A DNA stretch of 64,000 nucleotides from NCBI RefSeq assembly GCF_002093115.1, contig NZ_NAAD01000004.1, positions 62,001-126,000 on the forward strand, given 5' to 3'. Source of the DNA: Geothermobacter hydrogeniphilus. Lineage in GTDB: Bacteria > Desulfobacterota > Desulfuromonadia > Desulfuromonadales > Geothermobacteraceae. Shown here piece by piece: positions 16,324-24,576 of the stretch. Position numbers and translations under genes: made by a program. A model generated the notes under the pieces. That model was given only the letters and a program-made list of their open reading frames with translations, was not told the DNA's origin and did not search any database. Each line of letters begins with the position of its first letter. Within the stretch, counting starts at the first letter, position 1.

Positions 16324-17904
16324 CTACCGGGGCGGCTGCAGGGGGAGATCGACAATGGCGCGGGTTCCGTGGCCGGGGGCACTGTTGAAATGCAACTGCC
16401 CGCCATGTTCCTTGACCAGTTGCCAGCAGATGCTCAGGCCGAGACCGGTTCCCTCGCCTTCGGGCTTGGTGGTGAAGAAGGGTGAGCAGAGATGCGGCAG
16501 GTGTTCTGCGTCAATGCCGACGCCGGCATCTTCAACCCTGAACTGCAACAGATTCCCCTGTCGGCGGATAAGGATGCGGATTTGTTTGTCTTTATCCGGC
16601 AGTGGGAAACGGGCATTGAGGGCGTGGCGGGCGTTGCTGAGCAGGTTGAAGAGAACGTGTTCCAGTTTTTGCGGCTGAGCCAGGATCAGCGGGGTTTCCG
16701 GTTCGACCTCGACCTCGACGCGGATGCCCTCGTTACGCATCTGGGTTTCGATCAGCAGCAGGACATCCCGGACCAGGTTCCGGGGATCGATCAGCTGCAG
16801 TTGATCGTCCGGTTCGCGGCTGAAGCCCAGCAGACCGGAAACAATACGGGCGATCCGCTCTCCTTCCGACAACATCCGCTCGGGGATTTCCGGGTGTTGC
16901 CGAAGGACCTCGGGGTTGTCCTTGAGGATCTGGGCGAAATTGATGATGCCGTTCAGAGGATTGTTGATTTCATGGGCGATGCCGGCGGACAGTTCTCCGA
17001 TCGCGGCCAGTTGTCCAGCCCGCAGGTGATTGATGCGCCGGTTGAAATTTCGACTGGTGTCGCTGATGTTGAGGATGACCCGTTCAACCCGTCCCTTGTC
17101 ATTACGGATGGGATAACAGCGGAAATGGAGCTGGCGTCCATCCTGGCCGAGAAGCTCCCGTTCCTGGAAAACCCCCTCTTCAATGCAGGGTTGTACCGGG
17201 CAGTCGGTACAGACCGCATGTCGGCAGATGGTGCCGTGACAGACCTGGCCCGGCTGCAGCGGCTTGTCGAGCTTCATCAGTGACATCACGTGACGGTTGC
17301 TCCAGAGAATTTTGCCGTCCAGGTCGAACAGCACCAGGCCGTCAGGGACCGCTTCCAGTTGAGCCAGCAGCAGGCGTTTTTCCTCTTCACTCTGCTGCAG
17401 GGCGAGGCGGGTTTTTCTGCGCCGGGTCACATCAATGCCGAGGACCATCACCAGTGGAGAGCCATCGCTGTCGGCAAAGGGGATTTCGTGGATTTCGAAG
17501 AAGGCATCCTTGTCTTTGTCGTGCAGGTCCCATTTGCGCGCCCGGCCGCTGTCAAAGACCTTGAAGGTGGAACAGTCGTCACAGGGCGTGTCACGGTTGT
17601 GGATGATCCGGTAGCAGGGGGCGTTCCGGTAGGAGCCGAAGTTGTCGATGAATGTCCGGTTGGCGAAGGGGATCGAGTAGTCCGGGGCCTGCAGGTAGAC
17701 CAGAGCCGGAAGCTGGTCGAGAACCTTATAGAATCGGTCGCGTTCAAGGGAGAGCTGTTTGCGGCAGGGATGTGGCCACCGGTGTAGATCAGCCGGGGGA
17801 TGAATGTTCGTGGCGGCTTTCTTCATAGCGGCTTCATACACGGTCAGCTGGGTACGAAGCCGTTCGATTTCGGCGCGGAGTTCCTCCTTTGTTCTTCGCT
17901 CCAT
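16324..17904 (-). CDS. PAS-domain sensor histidine kinase with Cys-rich sensor region
   Basis: 526 residues from the Met at 17904, which follows CAGGGGAAATA; an in-frame ATG 24 bases earlier has no ribosome-binding site. Order: coiled coil (KEELRAEIERLRTQLTVYEAA), PAS domain 1 with CYRIIHNRDTPCDDC, PAS domain 2 with CHGTICRHAVCTDCPVQPC, HisKA box (HEINNPLNGIINFAQIL, phospho-acceptor His), then HATPase with N box (NLLSNARHAL), G1 (DAGVGID) and G2 (GEGTGLGLSI). No transmembrane helix is visible, so it is a cytoplasmic sensor. The paired Cys clusters suggest sensing of redox state or metal. No response regulator is adjacent. Confidence 0.9.
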   Translation of the reverse strand: MERRTKEELRAEIERLRTQLTVYEAAMKKAATNIHPPADLHRWPHPCRKQLSLERDRFYKVLDQLPALVYLQAPDYSIPFANRTFIDNFGSYRNAPCYRIIHNRDTPCDDCSTFKVFDSGRARKWDLHDKDKDAFFEIHEIPFADSDGSPLVMVLGIDVTRRRKTRLALQQSEEEKRLLLAQLEAVPDGLVLFDLDGKILWSNRHVMSLMKLDKPLQPGQVCHGTICRHAVCTDCPVQPCIEEGVFQERELLGQDGRQLHFRCYPIRNDKGRVERVILNISDTSRNFNRRINHLRAGQLAAIGELSAGIAHEINNPLNGIINFAQILKDNPEVLRQHPEIPERMLSEGERIARIVSGLLGFSREPDDQLQLIDPRNLVRDVLLLIETQMRNEGIRVEVEVEPETPLILAQPQKLEHVLFNLLSNARHALNARFPLPDKDKQIRILIRRQGNLLQFRVEDAGVGIDAEHLPHLCSPFFTTKPEGEGTGLGLSICWQLVKEHGGQLHFNSAPGHGTRAIVDLPLQPPR

Positions 17905-18095
17905 TATTTCCCCTGAAGGAACAGTCATGCTGACCCGGCGTGTTCGGTGTCAGGGAATCAGCAGGAAAGGGGCTCTTCAATCGATATGAATCTGCACCGT
18001 TTCAGGCCCGAATATAGATTAATAAAGTCTAGCCTCCGGCCAGGCGAAGTCAAGCTGGTCAACCTGTCAGAAATGAGGGGCCGGCCGACTTGACT

Positions 18096-18338
18096 TCAGT
18101 TCGGCGGGTCAGTTCTCCGGCGGCTGGAGCGGTCGATCTCCGGTTCGATTTCCGTCCGGTACCTGAACATGAACTCGCGCAGGTCATGGTCGCTCAACTC
18201 CAGGGTCGCCTCGGGAAGTTCAAGATGGTGGTGGCGCTGCTCGGCCAGCAGGGCATAGAGGTGTTCGGCAGCGAAGCGATTGGCGTGACAGTAGGAAATG
18301 ATCAGGGTGATCGGGTCATCAACGATGCGTTGTCCCAT
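18096..18338 (-). CDS. Small conserved-looking hypothetical protein
   Basis: 80 residues, ATG at 18338 behind GAGGAGGT at about 6 bp, a strong translation signal. The sequence is soluble and charged, with a His cluster (LLAEQRHHHLEL) and an acidic/Arg C-terminus. No known domain is recognised. It is transcribed away from the terminator at 18429-18470. Confidence 0.55.
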   Translation of the reverse strand: MGQRIVDDPITLIISYCHANRFAAEHLYALLAEQRHHHLELPEATLELSDHDLREFMFRYRTEIEPEIDRSSRRRTDPPN

Positions 18339-18428
18339 AACCGACCTCCTCGGGTTGGCCCCCCTTTTCTTACAGTGTATACGGTATGATAACGATCTGC
18401 CAATCGATCGCCGGTTTTTTCTGCCGAC

Positions 18429-18470
18429 AACACAAAAAGGCCCGCCGAATCGGGCGGGCCTTTTTGTGTT
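18429..18470. terminator. Strong bidirectional terminator
   Basis: An 18-bp uninterrupted stem AACACAAAAAGGCCCGCC with a five-base loop and its exact complement. A-run and T-run arms serve both strands. It lies 90 bp upstream of the 80-residue gene and directly downstream of the small basic gene at 18491-18631, which it could terminate. Confidence 0.85.
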
Positions 18471-18490
18471 GCAAGGGAGGAGAGGTGTTG

Positions 18491-18631
18491 CTAAAAGCCG
18501 TGGTGGCTGAGGAATCTTATCCTGTGCAGCTTTTTGCGTGACCGCGCTGAGAAACTGATCGGGCAGTTTTCCGGCAGGTTGGCTCTGCTGCGTTGGAAAA
18601 TTTTTCGGGCGATGCGTTTCAGGTAAAGCAT
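18491..18631 (-). CDS. Possible small basic peptide (46 aa)
   Basis: From ATG at 18631 with AAGGA four bases upstream: MLYLKRIARKIFQRSRANLP... ending RIRFLSHHGF, a very basic 46-residue peptide. The frame is open further upstream, but that part is low-quality sequence. A strong terminator sits just downstream. It could be a genuine small protein or a chance frame; the surrounding DNA (18640-18912) is AT-richer than the rest of the window and otherwise empty. Confidence 0.3.
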   Translation of the reverse strand: MLYLKRIARKIFQRSRANLPENCPISFSARSRKKLHRIRFLSHHGF

Positions 18632-18912
18632 GACATCCTTCTTTGAATCATGTCTATGTGGCGCCAAGGTAAGGCCTGCCCGCGATGCCGTCAACCCCCT
18701 CCTTAAGCTATAAAAACGTTTTAAATCAAAATGTTGGCAGACAGACCTGTGGTTTGAGGTTCCGTTCGGCAAATAATAAAAATTATTTTTTCTTCAGGTT
18801 TCTTTCTGAAACAGCGTCATTTTGTCAGCCTCTTGCGTGACCGGGCAGGAGCGGGTAACTTAGGTCAAGGCCATGCAGGGGGGGGGACCCGTGGCCGGGG
18901 GAAGGATAGCGC

Positions 18913-19668
18913 ATGGAAAAGCAAGCAATCAAACGATCAGTTCACGGTGTTGCCGGACTCTACAGTCGCAATGAGCTGAAAAAAATTCTGTCCGGTTACC
19001 TGCTGCTGATGGCGGTGGTCGAGGGCTTCATCTTCTTTGTCTGCTGGATCAGTTACCTGAGTCGCGGGCAGATGGTTTTCCCCTGGAAGGCCTACATCCT
19101 TGCCTCGTTCATCACCCCGGTTGCCATCACCTTTCTGCTGGGGGTGATTGTCTACGGCTTCAACCGCTACCTGTTCGCCCGGGACGAGACCTTTCCCGCG
19201 GCGGGAACGGTGTCCGACGCGGAACGACAGCCGAATCGTTTTGACGAGGTGATGCGCAGCCTGCGCCAGGTTCCCTTCCTGGTGGCGTTGCTGCTGCTGG
19301 TGCTGGCCGGCGGCATTATCTACAAGCTGGATGCGATTGTCGGCTATGTTGCCGACGCCGGGGCGCAGGCGGCAAACTATCTCTTTATCCTGCTGGCCGT
19401 GGTTCTCGGGGTGGCGGCCCTGGTAAGCCTGGTATGGATGGTCCTCAGCTACCGGCTGCGCTGCCGGCGTCTCGACCTGCTGCACAAGTACCGCATGGAG
19501 ATGCTGGAACAGACCGGCATGGTGCTGCTGGAGGATGAGACGGTCATCGACCGCGAGGGACGGGTGGTGGAATATCCCGCCGGAGCCGGCACGCGTCCGT
19601 CAAGGCGCGGTGATGACCTGGCTGTTCTGCCGGCTTTGCCCGGGCGAAAGAGGGACGAGGAAAACTGA
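18913..19668 (+). CDS. Four-TM membrane protein of unknown function
   Basis: 251 residues; GAAGGA lies about 8 bp before ATG. There are four predicted transmembrane helices: LSGYLLLMAVVEGFIFFVCW, AYILASFITPVAITFLLGVI, VPFLVALLLLVLAGGIIY and AANYLFILLAVVLGVAALVSL. A charged C-terminal cytoplasmic tail of about 75 residues follows (LRCRRLDLLHKYRMEMLEQ). No motif identifies a function. It is monocistronic and convergent with the U32 peptidase gene. Confidence 0.65.
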   Translation: MEKQAIKRSVHGVAGLYSRNELKKILSGYLLLMAVVEGFIFFVCWISYLSRGQMVFPWKAYILASFITPVAITFLLGVIVYGFNRYLFARDETFPAAGTVSDAERQPNRFDEVMRSLRQVPFLVALLLLVLAGGIIYKLDAIVGYVADAGAQAANYLFILLAVVLGVAALVSLVWMVLSYRLRCRRLDLLHKYRMEMLEQTGMVLLEDETVIDREGRVVEYPAGAGTRPSRRGDDLAVLPALPGRKRDEEN

Positions 19669-19749
19669 GCCGCCGCGGGCGGAAGGGGGGCTCCCGCCCG
19701 TAGCTTCGCATTGAAGAGTTCACAATCTTCGGGACGGCCGTGTCCCGGT

Positions 19750-22137
19750 TCATTCCATTCCGAAATCAAAATTGAAAACCGAAGTATTCGGCAGCGGGCT
19801 TTCCTTCTGCAGGGCATTCAGAACCTGCTTGCCGCGGGGGGAGAAGGCGCCGAGGTGACTCAGATCAACGGTCAGACGCCGGACCCCGAGAGCCGCCAGG
19901 TCCTGCTGGCGGTCGAGCAGGGAAAAGTCCGTTTCACTGCTGAGAATGCTGACTCCGGAGCGCTGCTGGACGCGGAAGCGGTCGCCGCGGTCGGAGGAGA
20001 TGCCGCCCTCTTTCTGCAGGTTCTTGAGCGGGATGCGACTGGTCAGCAGGGGGACGCTGGCGTAGACGGTCAGGTCGAGGGGCAGACCGGTCGGGCGGGT
20101 GAAGAGGTCGGCCAGGTTGTCGCGGTCGTCCTCGATGTAGGCCATGCCCCCGCTCAGGCCGAGGTCCCGCCAGGCCAGGGCTGCCTGGCTGTTGAGAATG
20201 AAGAGTCGGTAGCTGCCTTCGAGTTCGGCTTCAGGATAATCGTCGAAGAGTGGAAAGTGTCCGAGGTTGCCGAGGCGGAAGCGGCGGAACCCCTGTTCGT
20301 ACAGGGTTCTGATCAGCTCCCCGGTCTGTTGCCACTGGTCGTCAGGAAGGATGAAGGGGAGATCCCAGACGATACGTTCCGTCTGGCGCCCCCAGCGGCC
20401 GGCCTGCTGCACGCCCTGAATGTTGCCGGCGGAGAGAGGCAGCAGCACCCGGTCGATGCCGTCACGGGCCAGAATCTGCAGATCCCGGGCGTTGCCGAGG
20501 CCGAGGGTTGTCCGCCGTTCCTGTCCTGCCGGTTCCCCGCAGGCGAGCAGGGACCGGCGGGCCCGCTGCCGGGCGGAACTGTCGTGGTTCTGCCGCCGAC
20601 AGGAAAGCTGTTGCGCCAGCTGGGCATAGAATTCCCGGCGGATCTGTTTCAACCGGCTGGGCGGGATCACCACCGGCGGCAGCTTGCGGCAGGTCAACTG
20701 TTCAAGCCGAAACCCGTTGTTGCCGGCCTGGGAAAAAGCGGCCCGCAGAGTTTCCCGGTTGAGGGGGTTGTCCTTCGCCGGGAAGGTCTCGACCGCGAAA
20801 CGCGCGGTATGTTCGATTCCGGCCAGCTCGGCGGTCAGCTGCAGGCTGTGGTTGTCCGGCATCAGGATCCGCAGGTTGAGCGCTGTCGGCTCGGTGGAAA
20901 TCCGCTCCAGTCGTTTGCGGCAGGCGGTCTCACTGAGGGTGAAGGCCTGGCGGGAGGAGACCTTGAAAACCGCGTCGCCGACCTGAAAACGGTCGGCAAA
21001 GGGGGTCGGGACAGTGACCTGGCTGCCGGCTGCCGCCTGTTTGACCGGTCGTCTGCCGAGCTGCAGGGTGCGGACGGTGAACGCGGTTCCGGGGCGGTCG
21101 CTGGCCGGTTGGATGCGCAACCGGTCTCCGGCTTGCAGCAGGTCGCGGGTTTTGAAGCCGATCTGGCGACCACGGACCTGGGAAATGTTCCCCAGCCAGC
21201 GGCCGGTGGCGCCGCGCAGGTTGGGCGAGACGATGTCAACCGGAGTCGGCCCGGCGAGAAAACCTCTGGTCGGCGGTCGGCCGAAGGCATCCTTGAGCAG
21301 CTGCTTGGCTTCCTTGAGAACGTCCTGACGGTGTTTGCGGTCGGCGTCGAGAACCATGCGGTAGGCGCTGACCACGTTGTGAACGTACTCGGCGCTCTTC
21401 ATCCGCCCCTCGATTTTCAGCGAGCAGATGCCGGCGGCGATCAGCTCCGGCAGCAGGTCGATGGCCGAGAGATCGTTGGGTGAGAAGAAATAGCCGTCCT
21501 TGCCGCGTTGGCGGTAGCGGCGTCGGCAGGGTTGGGTGCAGCGGCCGCGGTTGCCGCTCTGGCCGCCGAGAAAGGATGAAAAATAGCACTGGCCGGAGAA
21601 GGAGAAGCAAAGCGCGCCGTGAATGAAGTGCTCCAGCTCAAGATGGGTTTGCCGGCGGATCGCGGTGATTTCGTCGAGGGTCAGTTCCCGTGCCAGCACC
21701 CCGCGGGTGAAGCCCATCCGTTCGAGCATTTTCACCCCGGCGGCGTTATGGACGGTCATCTGTGTCGAAGCGTGCAGTTCCAGCTGGGGAAAGTGTTCGC
21801 GGGCCAGCTTCCAGACCGCGAGATCCTGCAGGATCAGTCCGTCGACCCCGATCTGGTCGAGAGTGGCCAGGGTGTCGACCAGTTCAGGCAGTTCCCGCTC
21901 CTTGACCAGGGTGTTGAGGGTGACGTAAAGTCTGCGGCCGGCCGCGTGCTGGGCAGCGGACATCTTTTCCAGATCGGCGACGCTGAAGTTCTTTGCCTTG
22001 GCGCGTGCTGAAAAGGCCTTGAGCCCGCAGTAGACGGCATCGGCACCGGCTTCGGCGGCGGCGAAAAAGGCTTCGAGGCTGCCGGCCGGGGCGAGCAGTT
22101 CGGGTTTGGTCGGAGAGGGTGACTTTCGATGGGTCAT
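19750..22137 (-). CDS. U32-family peptidase / RlhA-like protein
   Basis: 795 residues. N-terminal U32 domain: LLAPAGSLEAFFAAAEAGADAVYCG, HASTQMTVHN, and the U32 signature LEHFIHGALCFSFSGQC followed by GNRGRCTQPCRRRY. Its four Cys probably bind an Fe-S cluster, as shown for E. coli RlhA. A DUF3656-type middle and a C-terminal U32-like half follow (LARDGIDRVLLPLSAGN). Family members modify RNA (RlhA hydroxylates 23S rRNA C2501) or were described as proteases/collagenases. A rRNA-modifying role is plausible by analogy only. Standalone gene. Confidence 0.85.
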   Translation of the reverse strand: MTHRKSPSPTKPELLAPAGSLEAFFAAAEAGADAVYCGLKAFSARAKAKNFSVADLEKMSAAQHAAGRRLYVTLNTLVKERELPELVDTLATLDQIGVDGLILQDLAVWKLAREHFPQLELHASTQMTVHNAAGVKMLERMGFTRGVLARELTLDEITAIRRQTHLELEHFIHGALCFSFSGQCYFSSFLGGQSGNRGRCTQPCRRRYRQRGKDGYFFSPNDLSAIDLLPELIAAGICSLKIEGRMKSAEYVHNVVSAYRMVLDADRKHRQDVLKEAKQLLKDAFGRPPTRGFLAGPTPVDIVSPNLRGATGRWLGNISQVRGRQIGFKTRDLLQAGDRLRIQPASDRPGTAFTVRTLQLGRRPVKQAAAGSQVTVPTPFADRFQVGDAVFKVSSRQAFTLSETACRKRLERISTEPTALNLRILMPDNHSLQLTAELAGIEHTARFAVETFPAKDNPLNRETLRAAFSQAGNNGFRLEQLTCRKLPPVVIPPSRLKQIRREFYAQLAQQLSCRRQNHDSSARQRARRSLLACGEPAGQERRTTLGLGNARDLQILARDGIDRVLLPLSAGNIQGVQQAGRWGRQTERIVWDLPFILPDDQWQQTGELIRTLYEQGFRRFRLGNLGHFPLFDDYPEAELEGSYRLFILNSQAALAWRDLGLSGGMAYIEDDRDNLADLFTRPTGLPLDLTVYASVPLLTSRIPLKNLQKEGGISSDRGDRFRVQQRSGVSILSSETDFSLLDRQQDLAALGVRRLTVDLSHLGAFSPRGKQVLNALQKESPLPNTSVFNFDFGME

Positions 22138-22154
22138 GGAAGGCCTGATTCTGG

Positions 22155-22321
22155 GCCGCCAAGAAGTTCACAGGCAAATTTAACGGAGAGGCGGAGAGGA
22201 GCAGGGACGGAGAGAAAGTCTTTAGGGTTTTAAAACCGATAAATTGCCTTTGATTTTCTCTGCATCCTCTCCCTCTCAGCGACTCTCCGTTAAAAAAGTT
22301 TTTCTTGGCGGCAAGCTTTTA
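22155..22321. repeat. R5 long palindromic element
   Basis: Outer arms GCCGCCAAGAA (22155-22165) and TTCTTGGCGGC (22311-22321) are exact complements. Inner arms TTAACGGAGAG and CTCTCCGTTAA are also complementary, with GGAGAG/CTCTCC blocks between. The whole 167 bp could fold into one long imperfect hairpin. Only one copy is in the window. It lies between the start of the U32 gene and the end of radC. Confidence 0.7.
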
Positions 22322-22326
22322 GTGAC

Positions 22327-22354
22327 GAAAAAACCGGACGTTCCCGCCCGGTTT
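22327..22354 (-). terminator. Terminator of radC
   Basis: On the minus strand AAACCGG, a ten-base loop and CCGGTTT are followed by a T-run, 45 bp after the radC stop codon. Confidence 0.65.
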
Positions 22355-22398
22355 CGTTTGAGTCAAGGTAGCACGCCAGGTCCGGCCGGGGCAAGCGC

Positions 22399-23079
22399 CT
22401 ACAGACCGCGGTCGGCGAAGCTGATATAGTCGCCATTGCCGATGATGATGTGATCCAGCACCCGCACCCCCATCAATTCCCCGGCCTGCCGCAGGCGGGT
22501 GGTGAGGTCGATATCCTCGCGGCTCGGAGTTGGGTCACCGGACGGGTGGTTGTGGATAAACAGGACAGCTGCCGCCGATTCCCGCACCACCGGGGCAAAG
22601 ACTTCACGTGGATGGACAATGCTGGCGGTCAGGCTGCCTTCGGAAATCTGCACTTCGCGGATCACCCGGTTCTTGGCGTCGAGCAACAGGGTCAGAAAAA
22701 CCTCTTTCTTCCGGTCGCGCAACCGCTCGTGGTAATGCCGGTAGACATCCCGGGAGCAGCTGTAACGTTCCCCGGGCCTCAGCGGCGCGGCGGCAAAACG
22801 TCGGGCCAGCTCAAAAACGCCAAGCAGTTCGGCGGTCTTGGCCGGCCCGATGCCTTTCTGCTGCTGCAACTCCCGGCTGCCGGCCGCGGCCAGCTCCCGC
22901 AGGCTGCCGAAACGTGACAGCAGGCTGCGGGCCTGGTCCAGCGCGCTGGTGCCGCTGGCGGCGTCACCGGTGCGAAGCACCAATGCCAGCAGTTCGGCGT
23001 CGCTCAGTCGTTCCGCGCCCTGTTGCAGCAGTTTCTCTCGCGGCCGCTCATCCTCGGGCCAGTCCTTGATAGAGCGCAT
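22399..23079 (-). CDS. radC: RadC-family JAB-domain protein
   Basis: A 226-residue protein of standard length. An N-terminal helix-hairpin-helix-like region (LSDAELLALVLRTG, KGIGPAKTAELLG) is followed by the JAB/MPN+ metalloprotease-like domain with the H176-N-H178 ... D189 motif in FIHNHPSGDPTPSREDID. Despite its name, a DNA-repair role is not established; the fold suggests a zinc hydrolase. The gene is followed by its own terminator and preceded by an R4 repeat. Confidence 0.93.
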   Translation of the reverse strand: MRSIKDWPEDERPREKLLQQGAERLSDAELLALVLRTGDAASGTSALDQARSLLSRFGSLRELAAAGSRELQQQKGIGPAKTAELLGVFELARRFAAAPLRPGERYSCSRDVYRHYHERLRDRKKEVFLTLLLDAKNRVIREVQISEGSLTASIVHPREVFAPVVRESAAAVLFIHNHPSGDPTPSREDIDLTTRLRQAGELMGVRVLDHIIIGNGDYISFADRGL

Positions 23080-23200
23080 CCATGCCCTCCTCGGCAGGCT
23101 GATGAAATCCTGCAGAACGTATCTTTTTCAACTCCCTGTCAGATCCACTGTCGGCGCCGATTCTAGCACCTTGCGACTTGGCGTCAAGGAGTATCCCGTT

Positions 23201-23377
23201 CCCAGATCCACCGGCTGTTTTGTGGACCGAGGGTGGCGGAACGGGTGGAGATGCGCGGCGCCGCGCCGTTTCGGGCGCAGACGTAGCCGCGCTACGTCGA
23301 GTACCGAAACGGTGACGGCAACAAAGCAGATTCACCCGTAACGACAGCCGAATCCCGAAATTGCCGGTGGATCTGGG
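23201..23377. repeat. R4 repeat, second copy
   Basis: A perfect 15-bp terminal inverted repeat, CCCAGATCCACCGGC and GCCGGTGGATCTGGG, encloses 177 bp. An inner palindrome GACGTAGC-CGC-GCTACGTC lies near the centre, flanked by CCGTTTCGG/CCGAAACGG. It is inverted relative to the copy at 14613-14766. It separates the radC start from the end of the ferritin-like gene. Confidence 0.78.
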
Positions 23378-23383
23378 TGTTGC

Positions 23384-23875
23384 CTATTCCCGGACATAGA
23401 TGTCGATATCGGTTTCGTGCACCATGCCCATGGTGTGGGCATATTCCGATTCGATCAGGGCGCAGTGCTGGCGGGTTTCATGCGCGGCGCGTTCAAGCGT
23501 CTGGCGGGCCGCCGGGTCGATAACGCGGGCGGCCGTCATTCGCAGCATCCGTTCGATATCCTCTTCTTCGCTCAATGCCAGCTCCTGGGCGCGGCGTTCA
23601 TGGATATCGGGATGGGCCGTCAACTCCTTGATCAGGGCCGCGTCCGGAGAGGGCGGCAACGCCATGAACTGATCGAAATCTCCCAGGTCATGACCGTTGT
23701 AGAGGTGGAAGAAACGGCCGAGATTGCCGTGGACCTCTTCAGCCAGGCGCTGAAAGACCTTGCGGCCAAGGGGGTTGGTGACCCGTTCGGCGGCCAGCAG
23801 GTAGAAATCGTAAAGAGTCTTCTTGGTCCTGATAATCAGACGAAGGGCTTCCTGGATTTTCATCTCCTGGGGCAT
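23384..23875 (-). CDS. Ferritin-like/rubrerythrin-family protein
   Basis: 163 residues starting at ATG 23875 with AAAGGAGGT six bases upstream; the TTG two codons earlier is too close to that site. All-helical, with pairs of acidic/His helices: TLYDFYLLAAERV, VFQRLAEEVHGNLGRFFHLY, and HETRQHCALIESEYAHTMGM. This fits the four-helix ferritin-like fold of rubrerythrin-type di-iron proteins, although not every ExxH motif is textbook. A role in oxidative-stress or metal handling is inferred from the fold. Monocistronic. Confidence 0.65.
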   Translation of the reverse strand: MPQEMKIQEALRLIIRTKKTLYDFYLLAAERVTNPLGRKVFQRLAEEVHGNLGRFFHLYNGHDLGDFDQFMALPPSPDAALIKELTAHPDIHERRAQELALSEEEDIERMLRMTAARVIDPAARQTLERAAHETRQHCALIESEYAHTMGMVHETDIDIYVRE

Positions 23876-23970
23876 GGGCAACCTCCTTTCCTGGCTGTGG
23901 GTGGGTTACTTCAAGTATGCCTGAAGGAGGGAGGAGGGCAAGGAATGGTGGAATTATAAAGGATTCATAA

Positions 23971-24000
23971 GAAAAAGGGATCGGTTTTTGACCGATCCCT
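23971..24000 (-). terminator. Terminator of diheme cytochrome gene
   Basis: Read on the minus strand: AGGGATCGGT, CAAAA loop, ACCGATCCCT, then TTTTTC, a perfect 10-bp stem 33 bp after the cytochrome stop codon. Confidence 0.85.
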
Positions 24001-24033
24001 CCTGACGGATTGCGGTGAGTTTCTCTGTCGGCT

Positions 24034-24501
24034 CTATTTCATCCCGCTGCCGCGAAAAATACCGAGAACACTCTGTTCCTTGGGAGAAAGCCTGGCTCCG
24101 AAGCGGATCATCTTCTGCTGGATCTCGTTCAGGTCCCGGCCGGCGGCCAGCGCCTGGTCGATGCGTTGCCGGCTGTGACAGCCGGTGCAGCGGGTATTGA
24201 TGATCCGGTTGACTTCGGCAAACTGGTCATCGCCCCAGTAGGCGGTCAGAATCTCTTTTTCGGCCGCCGAAAGGGTCGCTCCCTGTCGGGTCATGCGTTC
24301 CAGGATGCCAGCAAGATCAGCGCGCCGGATCAGGGCGTTGTCGATCCGCTCGCGAGAATGGCAGACGGTGCATTTGCGTTCGATGACTTTCTGAAACTCA
24401 ACCATGCCCCGGTCCGTACTCAGGGCGCCAAGGTGCTGCGACTGCTGGGCGGCGAAAGCCGGGGCGGCTGTCAGAAACAGGATCATGAACAGAAAACGCA
24501 T
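24034..24501 (-). CDS. Diheme c-type cytochrome, internally duplicated
   Basis: 155 residues. The signal peptide is MRFLFMILFLTAAPAFA. Two haem c-binding motifs, C44-T-V-C47-H48 and C105-T-G-C108-H109, lie in two homologous repeats (CTVCHSRERIDNALI...GATLSAAEKEIL and CTGCHSRQRIDQAL...GARLSPKEQSVL), so the protein arose by duplication. It is a periplasmic electron carrier or a sensor domain. It is monocistronic with its own terminator. The electron-transfer partner is unknown, but a cytochrome-rich respiratory chain fits the inferred group. Confidence 0.88.
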   Translation of the reverse strand: MRFLFMILFLTAAPAFAAQQSQHLGALSTDRGMVEFQKVIERKCTVCHSRERIDNALIRRADLAGILERMTRQGATLSAAEKEILTAYWGDDQFAEVNRIINTRCTGCHSRQRIDQALAAGRDLNEIQQKMIRFGARLSPKEQSVLGIFRGSGMK

Positions 24502-24576
24502 GTCGGTGACTCCCTGACGAAAGTGAACGATCTGTTTCGCGGGCCATGACCATCAGGCGGGGTGTTTTGGCTCAGG

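Noticed and set aside
18036-18380. Frameshifted remnant in the leader of the 80-residue gene
   Set aside because: No homologous fragment can be recognised; the 80-residue frame with its own ribosome-binding site is sufficient.
19711-21483. Long 590-codon open frame on the plus strand over the U32 gene
   Set aside because: It is the complement of a well-defined U32 protein; its translation has no domain and no ribosome-binding site.
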